A stretch of DNA of 64,000 nt, taken from assembly GCA_964023205.1 (NCBI GenBank), contig OZ026841.1:26491561-26555560 (forward strand), given 5' to 3'. Positions within the stretch are counted from its first letter, which is position 1. Every line of letters begins with the position of its first letter. The DNA comes from Lutraria lutraria. Taxonomy: Eukaryota > Mollusca > Bivalvia > Venerida > Mactridae. The notes under the pieces were generated by a model. That model ran no database searches. It was not told the DNA's origin and saw only the letters and a list, made by a program, of their open reading frames with translations. Shown here one piece after another: positions 36,351 through 49,349 of this stretch. The translations under genes were made by a program, and so were the position numbers.

Positions 36351-38620
36351 TAGAATTAATCATGTGTAAATGAGGTGGACGCTGATTACGATTGCTATCT
36401 CCATTATAACAATATCCATTATTAAGTATGTTACATTCTATGTTGTTTTGATGTCCTATTCGAAACTTTGTACATATGTTTCACATTGCCTTTATTCCAT
36501 ATGTTATGTTGATGTACACATGTTTTGCTCTCCAACAATGGAGGAATAAAATAGTCTATGCACGTTCACGGTATGACGTCACTTATGAGAATGTTGTTTT
36601 TCAAACTGGCGGCGTCTAAGAAGAAAGGTGCATAAATTATTAAGTTATATTTAGGAGCCATTCTCCAGTAGCTGTAACATGCAGAAACGATATCCTGAAG
36701 ATAGTAGACTTACCAAGCGTCAAGTGCTTAGGCTAGTTAGAAGATTTAAAAACCTGTAATTTTATCCATATAACAACAATAGGTCTAAAAAACGTAATCC
36801 GAGCCTCGTTCATAGACCGCTGTATATGTACATAATATATATATCACAAGGAGCGAACCTTCACCCTACCCAGTTCTTTATATCGCTTACTGCTGAATCA
36901 AGCAGTCATCTCATTCTTCATTGACAATTCAATTCAATCTAATATAGTTAAAATATGAATAAACAAGACACGTAATGAATATACCATTCATTTTCATTAT
37001 TGATAATTTGGACTCCTATCCAACCAAATCAGCTTAACTGAATGAGCACAAATTTGTCGCGGAATGTTTTTAGCTTTACGATGCCAAATTGTTGTTCGGG
37101 ACATTGAAATAATATCAACACCACGAAAAAACTTAATTGTTTATGTATAAAGAAGCATAAAAATAGCTATTTTCATTTTTCCTCTCATAAAGAAACTATC
37201 GTCTTATGCGAGTCCACCATAACGGTTGTCATCTGTACACCTTTAAAGGGCGAAGATCCAATCACGTACTTTTTACATATTATTCTATTTACTTCCCTTC
37301 ATTTGGACATCGTTTTATATGGTTAATGTCTACAGATTTGGTATGTGTGGATAATTTGATAAGGTTTATTCAAGGTATTAAAAACATAACAAAAGAAAGA
37401 ATGTGCGATACTTTGAGTGATAGATGCTATAATGAATACAAAGCGATTCGTGAAGCACGTTTTAATCCGGAGTTCACGAAATGTGTTAGTAGAAAATGGT
37501 TCGTATTCATACAAAGTCTTCTTCGTAACAGCTAGTTATTGGTGTGTTATGTTCAAATAGATTTCTATGACGTTAAACTTACCATGTCTTCATAAATCAT
37601 AGTATTTTGTGTAACTAAAAAGCGACAAATTGAACACGCTGGGTATGTGTGATATTTTATCAATGCACATAATTGAGATAAAGAATCGTATTACACTGAA
37701 AATTATATTTTGGGCAATTGCCCGGACCCGCATTTATGAAGCATCTTAATTATTTTCTCAAACTAGGTCTACCATAGATTAGTTAGGAAAACATCTTATC
37801 AGGAGATACTTAAATGCTCTTAAGACATTTTTTACAAAGAAAATTCTTTATAAAAATGTTTCTAGACTTTCCTTTGGTCGAACAGGTCAAGTCATGTCGT
37901 GGCTACGATATACACATAATTATGTCTTCACTAGTTTGCTGAGTAACGATGTTGCTAATAATGACAGCGTTATATAATATCCCCAATGAGTCCTACACAC
38001 ATGTACAGTTTATACAGTGTTATATTCATTGAAAACACCCTTACACATCCTTGTCTTAGCTCTGTCACACTACAATCTACATGTATATACAAATATATAG
38101 GGATCCCTTTGAATATAGCTCCTCGGGGTAGCTCTATTTTGGTGAATGGCACTCTTTCCACTGGGGAGCTGTACATGGAAATAAGATATGAACCAAGTCG
38201 AATCAAGCTCGCATACACATTGATCAAAATGATGATAAAAAGGATGTCAACGAAAACCAGTTACTTGACTGAGAGTATTTTGACCAAAATGGTACAACAG
38301 GAGTGATTCTAAATGTTTGATTTAACACTTATCGCAATTGTCTTAAGATAAAGTCAGGACGGACAACAGACAGATAAATAAACAGAAAGAACGACAGCAT
38401 TTTCACATATTTTTTATCTTTTTAGACCCATACCGGTACTTACACTAGAGGGGACTATAGGTTTGCCGTTCGTTTTACCGTACAAACAAATTGGGTTTGG
38501 GTGACTTAGGACTCTTTGTTCAACCGGAGTCACTTAAAAAAATGTCCATAAGTGGATTTATGTGGCTAAAAGTTAAACAAATATTAACATGGGAAAGCCA
38601 CTTAAGTATCCTATCGTTAG

Positions 38621-38665
38621 TACGTCCGTCCGTCCGTCCATCCGTCCGTCTGTCTGTCCGACTCA
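38621..38665. repeat. (GTCC)n microsatellite
   Basis: Runs of GTCCGTCCGTCC, then TCTGTCTGTCCG. Confidence 0.85.
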
Positions 38666-39460
38666 ATCTGGATTTTAAATTTGAACACTATTCAAACTAG
38701 GTTGGTGGAACTTGGTAATAATATTTTTGCTATACGTCCGTCCCTCTGGAGGATTCACAATCTCATAATGCATGGGTATTGCATCGTAAATGCATATTTT
38801 GTCGTCGTTTTTTTTTTGTGTGTGTATACAGTGAATTTATCATCTTTAACTTTTTATCTTGCATCGGTTAATTAGGGATCTTTTTTATGAAAAGCAACAA
38901 CTACCCCGAATACAGTCATGTAGCTTCTTAAATATGTTGACGTGTGTATATTTAATGAGGTCCTCATTATGTATAAGGGAATTAAGTTCATAATCGCGAT
39001 TTTTACAAACAACTGGACTAATATCTGCGAACGTCATAACGTCTTGTACGTTCTGCTGCATGTTTCTTGGACGCCGTGTACAACCGTCGTGAGAAACGCG
39101 ACCGTAGTCATTTATTTTGTTCAATTTTAGTAGGATATAGGACATCTACTATGAATATTTCGACCTAATGTATATTTCTATCACATATTGTTAGTGTTTC
39201 CAAATAATAAGATCTTCTCTGACAAATAAAGAATACAATTATTTATACAAAGTATATTTTTTTCAGAGCTCACATATTAAGCTTATTGGTGAATAAATTG
39301 CTCTTTCTGACATATTATAAATCATTTTTGTCTTAGACTTCGAGCAGTTTTGAAATCTAATTTGTACATTGAAAATGTGGAGGGACATGAATCGCTCGTT
39401 TTCAAACTTAGGCCTAACACATTTGTGTATGGTTTTATGCTTATTAAAAATAGGGTAGGT

Positions 39461-40347
39461 ACTGTCCAGTTAGGATAATTGTATAGTGACGCAGTGGTCG
39501 AGTCCATTCTTACGGTGTAAAACCGTTGTCAAATTATCATTGGACATATAGGCTGACTACATAATTAACAAATTTCAATAAATACATCAACTGTCGGCGT
39601 AACGCAGTTGGTAACGATGGTGTCTGACGATAATCTATTGATGTGAAAAGAAGTGTGTGAGACCACGACATGGTTTTTTTTCGCAAATTATTTTCTATTG
39701 CTATATATCTTTTTTAAAAATCGTCAATTTTTTCGTCGTTTTTTTTTTGGTAAGGAATACACTAGATCTAGTGTTTATATTATTATCATCATTTTTATCA
39801 TTTGGCATATCTTTTTTGAATATATTTTACATGTAATAAACATGATGAAGAATAGTCTTAGATATTTCGTTGTAATTCTGGTAATTACGATTGGTTCGCC
39901 ATTAAAAGTCCACCTATTTTCAGTCATATTCAGCTAGTTGGCATTCAGATAAGTTTGCACGAAATACCTGTGCGCGGTACTAATACTTCATGTACTTTTG
40001 CACTCGGCACACTTTGCGTTACACAGGACAATTATATATTATGCATTCTTTTTCTTTACAATTTACTACTAAATATTATAACGAAACTACAATTCATTTG
40101 CAAAAAGTTGAAAAAGAAACGAAAAAAGAGACAACCGGTGAGGTTCGAACTCGCGATAAAATTTTAGCCCCTGATCAATTCTAAAGGCTTTACCAACTGC
40201 GCCAACCAGACATCTACAATATCATTGCTAAACTATAATACTATATTTGTTTCTCATAAACCCATTTTACCTGTTCAGACAATGGATTTAAACTTTTGTG
40301 TACACACAAAATGAAACGTCACTATCACATTATCCTAACTGGACAGT
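39461..40347. mobile_element. Possible 887-bp inverted-repeat element
   Basis: Left end ACTGTCCAGTTAGGATAAT is repeated inverted at 40347, and the similarity continues imperfectly to ATAGTGACG. AGGT flanks both sides (39457-39460 and 40348-40351). The interior has no transposase and includes a tRNA-like segment. The 4-bp duplication could be chance. Confidence 0.5.
40137..40211 (-). repeat. tRNA-like / SINE head fragment
   Basis: Minus strand has an A-box-like TGGCGCAGTTGGT and a B-box GAGTTCGAACCTC at about tRNA spacing. The cloverleaf is poor, so it is a pseudo-tRNA or SINE remnant rather than a functional tRNA. Confidence 0.5.
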
Positions 40348-40837
40348 AGGTTGGAGCTATGTTGACAATAATAAACAATCTTGGATCGAGGGAAAAATCA
40401 GGATACGTCGGGTAACCATAAACAAACACTTTGATCTGCCTTACAGCATTTTGAAGAGGTCTGGTATTCAACGCGTTCAATACAGCATTTTATGTGTTGT
40501 GGGGATTTTGCACGGGTTTCTCATGGAGTTTAAACTGAATTCGTAAACGAAGTTTTGTGTATTGGCCATTCTTTCGGTCGATGTTGAGCAGATAAAAGCT
40601 TAACATCAAATAAAAATATGATTTCATTTTTACAAGAGCAAAATAAAAAAAAACACGACATACATGTAATACATTTGACGCCTTGTTGAGCGTTTGAATT
40701 ACTTCATTTCCTTAATTTGTTTGTCCTGGTGTCAGCCAGCGCTCAGCATAACTAGGGCTGTAACAGAGGTGACTAATACCCTCCCCGCCGTTTTGACACT
40801 AAGAATACAACGGAATTACATGTATACGGCTAAGTTT

Positions 40838-41030
40838 AAGGGGGCATAACTCTGCAATGGGTGAATCGCTGGGCAAGAAAATTATGTCTTGCAAATCTTC
40901 ACTTCAAGGTGATAATATATTTCAAGTTTCATTGCAATCGCATAAAGAATCTGGAAGTAGTTCGCTCCACAATCTTTATGCGGACGGACGGACCGACGGA
41001 CGTACGAACCGACCGACAGAGTGTATCCGA
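40838..41030 (+). repeat. Dispersed repeat ending in GACGGACG tract
   Basis: GGGGGCATAACTCTGCAATG through GGAAGTAGTTCGCTCCAC, ending in GCGGACGGACGGACCGACGG. This pattern (GGGCATAACTCTGC start, GGACGG microsatellite end) is typical of abundant bivalve interspersed repeats. Non-coding. Confidence 0.55.
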
Positions 41031-41271
41031 TATATACTTATAAAAAAAAGTTAAGCAAGTTTGGAAATAACTGTTTTGTAACATAGGTATTCATTCATTT
41101 ATAATATATTCATGATACAGTTACCTGTGTTTTGTAATCGAAGAAAAGTTGACCAAATCCTAAATAAACCTTTTCTACCGATGCAATAAGACTATCTCTG
41201 CAGAATTATGTCAAATGTTTCTCACAATGATGCTGCGTTAGGAAAAAATGGAACGTTGAAAAGGGTAAGGG

Positions 41272-42319
41272 TCAGACACAAAATTCACAGCACATGTCAG
41301 TATCGTGTATGGCCACCATTAACAACCAAATTGTCAAACAACGTCTTCTCATGCTACAAATAAGCTTCCTTATGATATATAGAGGGAGTCTGGCCCATTC
41401 CTCTTGCAAAGCACGCTCAAGGTCACGAATGTTATTGACGTTTTCACGTTCTCTAACCTTACGTCCCAGATGATCCCATAAGTGCTCAATAGGCGAGAGA
41501 TCCGGCAATTTTACGGGCCACTGAAGCTCATTAACATTATTTTGGCGTAATACATCCAGTGTATGCCTAGCAGAGTGTGGACGGGCGTTATCCTGTTGGA
41601 AAGTAGTGACGTTATGTTGTAGCAGAAACCGCACAGCTACTGGTATGATAATCTCGTTACAATATCGCTGTGCTGTCAGATTTCCCGAAAACCGTCACAA
41701 GCTCTGTCTTACCATCATGGTAAATTCCCGCCCATACCATTACGCTACCACCACCTTAACGATCATGATTTATGACGTTTTTCGGATCAAACCTCTCAGC
41801 CCTTCTCCTCCAAACATGAATCCTACCATCAGCAAATGACAGGTTAAATCGTCATTCATCACTAAATAGAACTTCATTCCATTGTCTGCGTAACCACCTG
41901 CGATGAATCTGAGCCCACTGAACACGCACCTGACGATGTCTAAGTATCAGAGGGATACCGACGTAAGGGCGACGTCCTCTTAATCCAGCTGCTCGCAGCC
42001 TGTTTCTGACAGTCATATCAGAAATCCTAGTCCCGGTAGTGTTTCTTAACCGGATAACTAACCGCCGGCTCGACATGAAGCGGTTACGTCATGATGACGT
42101 CACTAGGTAACGGTTCTCCCGTGGTGTTGATTTTCGGGACCGTCCAGTACGGGGTCGATCAGTCACCTTGCCTGTTTGCTGTATTTTGGTCTTTAGGCGA
42201 CTGATGGTCGACTCATGAACATCGAAATGCCGAGCGACGTCTCTAGCAGACATGCCAGCCATTAGCATTCCAATAGCTCTTTCACGTTGATCCAACGTCA
42301 TTCCAGGACGACGTCCCAT
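41272..42319 (-). pseudogene. Tc1/mariner-family transposase, decayed
   Basis: Three fragments in order on the minus strand. 42089-42319 has the paired-type helix-turn-helix (MTLDQRERAIGMLMAGMSAR, FDVHESTISRLKTK). 41852-42076 has RRLVIRLRNTTGTRIS, up to NEVLFSDE with the first catalytic D. 41272-41634 has FQQDNARPHSA with the second D and SPIEHLWDHLGR with the E. The family's DD34E triad is thus visible, but the frame is broken at about 42080 and between 41640 and 41850. Terminal repeats were not located. A dead copy. Confidence 0.85.
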
Positions 42320-43599
42320 CGTTATTTTCGGATTTATTTTGGGGTTTATTTTTTTCAGCTTACGCTTAGAAAGAAAATGTGTAATGTGACATTGGATAGA
42401 CTACCAATTTATCTCTGCATGGATTTTCGATGAAATCGCACGGAAAATGGAAATAATTTTGTTCTATAGGGCCAGACAAACCTTTTTTCTACACAAACAT
42501 GTTTACATTATTTATCTGCACAGAAAATCTGGTGTGACGAAAACATTGCTAAACTTTTTTTATCAGTATATCCCCTCTCAAACTCCGTTTGCGGGGGGTA
42601 CAAAAATATGACAGAAAGTTGGTCCCTGTGTGTCCGTTGACGTCGCCATTTCTGTCAAACTAGAAAGAATGTTTCCGTTAAGAACGTGATTTAATTTGAT
42701 CAAATGACTTCATTTTCCCAAACTAACGTTAAGCTAGAATGCGCCAGTTATTGTTCTTGACGTCGGTATCGAATAAATCAACAATTAATTGTGAACAACT
42801 GTATCGGAACAACGTTCGAATTTGACGTTGGTCGCGTGGCAACATTTGGATTTTTAAATCTATACCGTAGCGTCTACGCATACAAAAATCGACCAAATCA
42901 TGTTTAAAATGATACTGAATCTACATTCCAAATGAGAACATTATGACACAGCACAGGATACTGATCTTAACGAAGTTTACGCTACTTTGTGACAACCCTA
43001 CAAGTCATACTATAATAAATCTTAACTGTCAATATAGTGAGGAGTTCAAGTGTTACAGACTACTTATATACTGTTTAGCCTGAAACCCTTACCTCCATAT
43101 TTCGCTCATGAGGTTTTTTTTGGTTAGGTAGCCATTGATATTTGCAGTTGAGGACTCAATAGTCTGATAGTTGATGCTAGAACCAAATTATCATCTATTT
43201 TTGCGATATTGCGCCTTGAGTGATAAATCAGGCATATTAAAGGAACATTATTCGGTGTTATCTATGTATAGTCAATGTTTATGTATAATATGTGAACATA
43301 TAAAATGATATCTGTCAAACGTCTGCATTAATGTATTTCCCTACTGGTCATTTAATAAGGTGATGTTGTAAAACTATGTTATAATGTAGGTAACACTAAT
43401 CGATTTTATAGCATATAGATTGCTTTACGGCCCATTCGACAGCTATGGTTATTTCAGAGCAGCTCCAGAGAGAGAGGAGAGTTAAAAAATACAGGAGAAC
43501 CAGGCATTTATATCCTTGCTCTTTTTCGAATAGTTTTCCTGATTCTTCATCGTGCACGTTGTAAACCGATACACGTCTCACCCGTTTTCTGCGATTTTC
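42320..43599. other. Non-coding stretch
   Basis: No gene recognised. Its left part may be the 5' flank of the dead Tc1 copy, but no matching inverted terminus was found. Confidence 0.4.
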
Positions 43600-43785
43600 A
43601 TAAACCAGTACTTGGCTTAGACTATGAGATGGGGACCCTGAAAATAAACCAGTACTTGGCTTAGACTATGAGATTGGGACCCTGAAAAACGTCCCTGAAC
43701 TGTTGAAAGACGGTGCCGAGATTCGAACCCCTGACATTTCGTTTAGTATTCCATCACATTACTACTAGACCACCGATCACCCTGA
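43600..43785 (-). repeat. tRNA-derived SINE-like repeat with 45-bp duplication
   Basis: Minus strand: A-box-like TGGTCTAGTAG and B-box GGGTTCGAATCTC at tRNA spacing near 43779-43715. Its tail runs into two tandem copies of ATAAACCAGTACTTGGCTTA followed by GACTATGAGAT (43602-43690). Confidence 0.55.
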
Positions 43786-44137
43786 TTTCATAGCATGTGT
43801 GACTCAAACCTCGATATAGTTGGCAATAGAGCATATTTAGACTAGTAGAAGATTTAGTCGTTTTACGCATTCGTGAACTATTTTCTTTTTTTATTTTCAA
43901 TTTCTATTTTGGAAATATAATACGGACTCAGATGTGTACTTGCGTATGACAAACTTCATGACGTTGTCGAAGGGCAACGGTACAATCACTAAGTATTACA
44001 TTTATTTTAGTAAGTTGGGCCACTTCCTTTTATCGAAGTACGGATCAGCTATTCCATCTTCGCCGATTCATATTGTTTTGTACATGACTGAATTGGTTGT
44101 TTGGCATTAGCCCCACACAATGATTAGATACTGTATA

Positions 44138-44307
44138 TACAGTGCAACTTCTCTAGAGCGGCCCTCCCTTGAGCAACAACATTCCACCAACAACATTTTT
44201 TTCCTAGTGCAAGTTTCAGCTATCAATTTAACCTGTCTATAGCAGCAACCTCTCAACAACATCATAATTTTGTTACTCACAAAGGGTGTTGTAGAGGTGA
44301 CGCTGTA
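44138..44307. mobile_element. Possible Tc1/mariner-type MITE
   Basis: About 170 bp with imperfect TIRs: TACAGTGCAACTTCTCTAG on the left and GAGGTGACGCTGTA on the right. No coding capacity. Confidence 0.42.
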
Positions 44308-44717
44308 GTATCAAATTGACTCATTCACTGAAGAAATTTCCAGGTCTTTTTAAGCACGGACTAAAAAGCAACAGAAACTACAGAAAATTTATTATCTCTG
44401 TATGAAAAATACAAACTCTTAACAGATATTTAGTTATTAGACATTTAGCATGGATATCACTTACTTATTCGTTTGTTTACGTTTGGTGTATTTAACAAAT
44501 TACAATGAAATGATTTCACTTTTATGACAAATATATTTCTGCATACATTAAAAAAAACAAAGCTGGCCCCAGTTTCACGAACAAAATTGATTAGAAACTC
44601 AAAAATGGACTAAATAAAGTGATTTCTCTGTCTAATAGTCTCGTGTCTTTGACTAGAAAAGCTAGGTACTAGAACCGTATGTTTCCTTATTTACTATGAA
44701 CATGTTAATGGTAGCAT

Positions 44718-44735
44718 CAAGGATATAAGTCCTTG
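44718..44735. mobile_element. 18-bp relic of the 5710-6206 transposon family
   Basis: CAAGGATATAAGTCCTTG consists of little more than the two element tips (CAAGGA and TAAGTCCTTG) and is flanked by a perfect 7-bp duplication GTAGCAT (44711-44717 and 44736-44742), like the 7-bp duplication of the larger element. Confidence 0.65.
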
Positions 44736-45067
44736 GTAGCATAAAATATTTTGGTTCCGGCGGACAAATTAAATCTCAAAATTCTATTTTCATTTGAGTA
44801 AAAAAAATAATTTTCCAATAACAGACTCAAATTAATTTTATTGAATTATACCATATGAAGAGATCATAGCCAGGTTGAAATCGTTGGAAACTTTTATTAG
44901 ACCATCTTTGTGCCTTCTTTTAATACCACATTAAACTTGAAACAAAACTTTAAGTTATGTAATTATTATTATAATCTACCCAACATTAGTCACAATAATA
45001 ATAATTACATAACTTAAACAGGAGGAATGTAACAGTATAGTACATTGTATTTGTTTTTATAATTTGT

Positions 45068-45270
45068 TGCTCGATTAGCTCAGTGGCTACAACAATTGAC
45101 TTGCAAGCAGGAGGTTGAGGGTTCGGGTCCCGCTTCGGGTACATTATTTTCCTCCTCCTATTTCATCTGGTGTCGTGAGTGTGCGACTAGCCTTGGGTGA
45201 AGCAAAGGCTGTGTTAGTCTAAAGAGCCTGTGGTTGTCGCAGTTAATTACTTTGAATAAAGGGAAGGAGG
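45068..45270 (+). repeat. tRNA-derived SINE
   Basis: A box TAGCTCAGTGG at 45076-45086 and B box GGTTCGGGTCC at 45120-45130 form a tRNA-like head. A conserved-looking body follows (GGTGTCGTGAGTGTGCGACT, AAGAGCCTGTGGTTGTCGCA), ending in TTTGAATAAAGGG. Similar GGAGGAATGTA[AG]CAGTAT sequence flanks both sides (45021 and 45268). A fragment of the head's 3' part recurs at 45298-45325. Confidence 0.7.
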
Positions 45271-45429
45271 AATGTAGCAGTATGGTATACAGTATACCCG
45301 CATCGGGTACATTATTTTCCTTCTCTTAGGTTTACATTCTTTGAAAGCTTGGATGCCACGCCGGCAGCAATTACAAGTGTAGGTGCTGGAAGAGGCATGT
45401 GTGACTCATTGGAAAGGATACTAGAAGTT

Positions 45430-47340
45430 TCAAAATCAATAGCTCTGTAATCAGATGTTTCCGCATTTTAAAGTTCGCTCATTCCGTATTTTCTAAACCG
45501 CATGTCGCACGTTTTTCTCGCACATGAAAAAAATCTATGTAAGCAGTATGCATAAAGTCGACTAGACGCTTTCGAACAGGTAACCTTTTTCTCACAATGT
45601 AACTCATTTGAAATGACATACGTGTAAAATATATATGCATGTAAGTTTTTTAACATTGACAGGCTGAACATCATGAATTAAACTCGCATTTTGATATGTG
45701 TTGTTATATGCTAGTGTAGAGGCACCTGCGGACGTCCTTGTCGATTAATTTGTTAAACCCACAAGGAATCGTTTATCCCGGACACCGGTGAAATGGATAA
45801 CATCCGTTACGCTTAGAGACAAAGACAGTCTCACGTTGAAAATCTGGAATTAAGTTACGTGTGATATATTTTATAATTTACAATGATTTGTTGGATAAAC
45901 TGTCGTGTTTTGTTTCGACACTGTAATCGTTTTGGGATGATACTTGAAGTTAAAATTTGAGCGTTTATTCCGAGCTCCTGTGTGCTGATTAAGATTTGTT
46001 ATAGAAGTGGACTCGTGGTGCAATTTGTGCCAACCTCATGAATAATAAAGGTATATGTGTTTCATATCGGTATTATTAGCTCAAGTATGGTATTTTTTAT
46101 CCAATATGCATAGAAGATTAATTTTCTGTAATTGGCCTATAATTATGTATGTATGGTAATTACAAATAATTACAAAGGTATAGTACATGTTTTTGGTTTT
46201 AATTTCTAATTTATATATGAGTTATCATTCTGTTATCTTTGTCTCTGGTAAATTTTAACTACTGTGTTTAATTTCAGATTTGGTTAAAAATTAACAGAAA
46301 TTTAACCAGAGGCAAGATGGTTGCCCTTGTTGTATCAAATGCTAGATGACCTCAACAATTAAGACATTGTCAAGTAAACAGACAAACTGAAGATATGAAT
46401 AGTTTCCTAACCAATATGATATCTGACACCTAGATTAAATATTACTGGAAATAATATCTTACCAAATTTAACCAAAGTTTTATACAATCATTTTACAAAA
46501 CTTTAACTAAGAATTAACCGATATTTATACAATTGGGTGCTGGTGTTTCTCTGTGCCAGAGAAAGCATTGATATTTAACAACACAGTCTGTATCTTGGAA
46601 ACACTTTATAGCCAACCATCTTGCTCCAAGGGTGAAGTGTATATATTACTGAATATTTTTCTTTGGAATATAAACTCTACACATCTTATCTTAATTCTAT
46701 CATAGCTGGCACACTTTGTGTAGAAATTAAACAAAAATGCTGTGTCTTATGTTTTGAGTATTGTTAATAAACATAAAAAATAGCAAAACAATTAAGTACT
46801 TTTTTTTCGTCTTTTACATTTCAGGAAGTTCTGTGAGCCTAGTTGTCTACAGTATTGTTTACGGATAATGATAAGCTCTGTGAAGGTATTTGTTTAATTT
46901 AAGGGATGAAATATATAAATTATCAATACAACTACAACACTACAATGTATGTATTTATATAAATATATGTATGTAATATACATGATCATACTGGTAGAAG
47001 CAATTATTTGATTACTTGGTAAATTGGTTAGATTATAAAGTAAATAGTGAATGTTATATGAAACGTTGTTTTAGATTGGTTGAGCTTCAAATATTGTAAT
47101 GTATTTCAACATGTTAATATCTGTGTTTAACATTTTGTTTGAAGTGTCTTACAGTTTGGATATAAGCACATTCAATGGAAATAGAACATGAGATTCCTAT
47201 TGTGATCAACATTTGTTCACCTTGATGTTAGTCAGGTAATCTCTTTTTCAACTATAAATGCAGTAGAAAAAATACATTTGGTCTTGTATTAGTTGGGCCT
47301 ATTGATGATCTCATAATTATTTGCATATTTGAAATGGAAC
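45430..47340. other. Non-coding stretch
   Basis: AT-rich, no coding frame with family resemblance and no repeat structure noticed apart from short AT runs. Confidence 0.45.
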
Positions 47341-47354
47341 TTGGTTTGATGTTA

Positions 47355-48590
47355 TGACAGTCGACTATTGCTGGACTGTTGATAAGAGTACTGGACTAAC
47401 AGTACATTTCTGGATTATTGATAAGAGGACTGGACTAATTATAAAGATCTACTTTTGATAGAGCACTGGACTATTGTTACGTACTGCACAAAAATGTTCT
47501 GGACATTGATTTGGTACTAGAATATTGATAGAGTTGTACTATTGATAGAGCGCGGCTATTGATAGAGTAGTGGTCTATTGGTTGATAGCTAAACTATTGA
47601 TTGAGTACTGGACTATTGACAGAGAAGTGGACTATTGGCAGATAGTTGGACTATAGATAGAATAGTGGACTATTGATATTGAGCTGGACTATTGACAGAA
47701 CTGGAATATTGATAGAGTAGTGGACTGTTAATAAATAGCTGAACTATTGACAGAGCTGGACTATTGATAGAGTAGATCATTATTGATAGAGTAATGGACT
47801 ATTGAGTGTGTCTATTGATAGAGTAGTGGATTATTGATGGAGTAGTGGACTATTGATAGAGTAGTGGATTATTGATGGAGTAGTGGACTATTGATAGAGT
47901 AGTGGATTATTGATGGAGTAGTGGACTATTGATAGAATAATGGAATATTGATAGAGTACTGGACTATTCGTAGAGTAGTGGACTATTGATAAAGTAGTGG
48001 ACTATTCATAGAGTAGTGGACTATTGATAAAGTAGTGGACTATTAATTGAGTAGTGGACTATTGATAAAGTGGTGGACTATTAATTGAGTTGTGGACTAT
48101 TGATAAAGAGTGTGTCTATTGATAGAGTGCTGGACCACTGATAGAGTAGTGGACTATTGATAGAGTAGTGGACTATTGATAGAGTAGTGGATTATTGATA
48201 GAGTAGTGGATCACTGATAGAGTAGTGGACTATTGGTAGAGTAGTGGACCACTGATAGAGTAGTGGACTACTGATAAATATATTGTCTATTGATAGAGTG
48301 CTTGACCACTGATAGAGTAGTGGACTATTGATAAAGTAGTGGACTATTAATTGAGTTGTGGACTAATGATAAAGAGTGTGTCTATTGATAGAGTGCTGGA
48401 CCACTGATAGAGTAGTGGACTATTGATAGAGTAGTGGACTGTTGATAAAGAAGTGGACTACTGATAAAGATATTGTCTATTGATAGAGTGCTTGACCACT
48501 GCTAGAGTAGTGGACTACTGTTAGAGAGTTGCAATCTAGTTAGAGAGCTAGATTATTGAGATAGACTGCTTGACTTTTGACAGAGTACTT
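47355..48590. repeat. Minisatellite, 19-20-bp unit
   Basis: About 60 diverged copies of TAGTGGACTATTGATAGAG and variants (TGATAAAG, TTAATTGAG, GACCACTGATAGAG). Ordering of variants shows larger repeated blocks, for example GATAAAGAGTGTGTCTATTG twice. Non-coding. Confidence 0.92.
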
Positions 48591-49099
48591 GGTGTATTCT
48601 TAGATTGTTCTAAAGGCTATTGATCCATAGGTTGCAAGATAAATGCATCACTGACTGCTATTGATTGAATGCTTGTATCAATATAACCTATGTAATGAAC
48701 ACTTGATATTATAATTTTGATTGGTACGATTCATTGCAAAGCACCCGCGCAAGAAAATTTTCTCTCAAACTGCCATTTCTTTTATTGCTTTTATTATTAA
48801 ATCAGTAATTAAAATGATATTGCTGTACAATAAACACATGGTTCCAATAAATTATTTGTATGATATAATTTTGGGGGATTTTGCTTACCACTGTATTTCA
48901 GGGCACATCTATGGATGGTGTTAAGGTTGATGGCCTTGAAGTTTTGAAATGCACATAAAATGGCTAATCCACGCATAGCTACATACTTATATAATGTACA
49001 CTTGCACATATTTCCATACGGAATAAACCTATAGAAATATCTACAGAAAGGAGCAACCACATATTGCAGGACATAGCTGTCGCTTGTGCAGGTATGAAC

Positions 49100-49222
49100 G
49101 TATAGAGTGTTCAGTGTGTTGTGTTAGTGTTCAGTGTGTAGTGTTTAGTGTTTAGTGCTTGTGTTCAATGTGTTGTGTTTAGTGCTTGTGTTTAGTGTTT
49201 GTGTTAAGTGTTGGAAAAGTGT
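49100..49222. repeat. GTGTTTAGT-type minisatellite
   Basis: Short degenerate repeats of GTGTTTAGTGCTTGTGTT and GTGTTCAGTGTG, about ten units. Confidence 0.8.
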
Positions 49223-49349
49223 TTTAGTATTTAAATAAATGGAATATAGGATTATATATATAGGATTATATTTCAGAAGTAAGTGGAGTTTCTCGTTCAC
49301 TGCACTAACTGTCACTATAGTAGGGTCCCCTCACATAATTTAACTTCAC

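Larger units (their letters stand above)
35496..39456. other. Non-coding flank with microsatellites
   Basis: No recognisable gene. TCTG-type microsatellites occur near 36187-36220, 36295-36350 and 38621-38665. The longest open frames (for example 37206-37535) show no family resemblance. Confidence 0.5.

Noticed and set aside
37206..37535. 109-codon frame IRFIQGIKNITKERMCDTLS
   Set aside because: No homology recognised and no promoter or splice context. Length alone is not convincing in this AT-rich flank.
43620..43690. GGGACCCTGAAAA words as further histone-type stem-loops
   Set aside because: No complementary second arm, so no hairpin forms.
45068..45142. Functional tRNA gene
   Set aside because: A and B boxes are present but the cloverleaf is incomplete and a SINE body follows directly.
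47355..48590. CRISPR-like array
   Set aside because: Units are contiguous 19-20-bp diverged repeats without unique spacers, in a eukaryotic genome.
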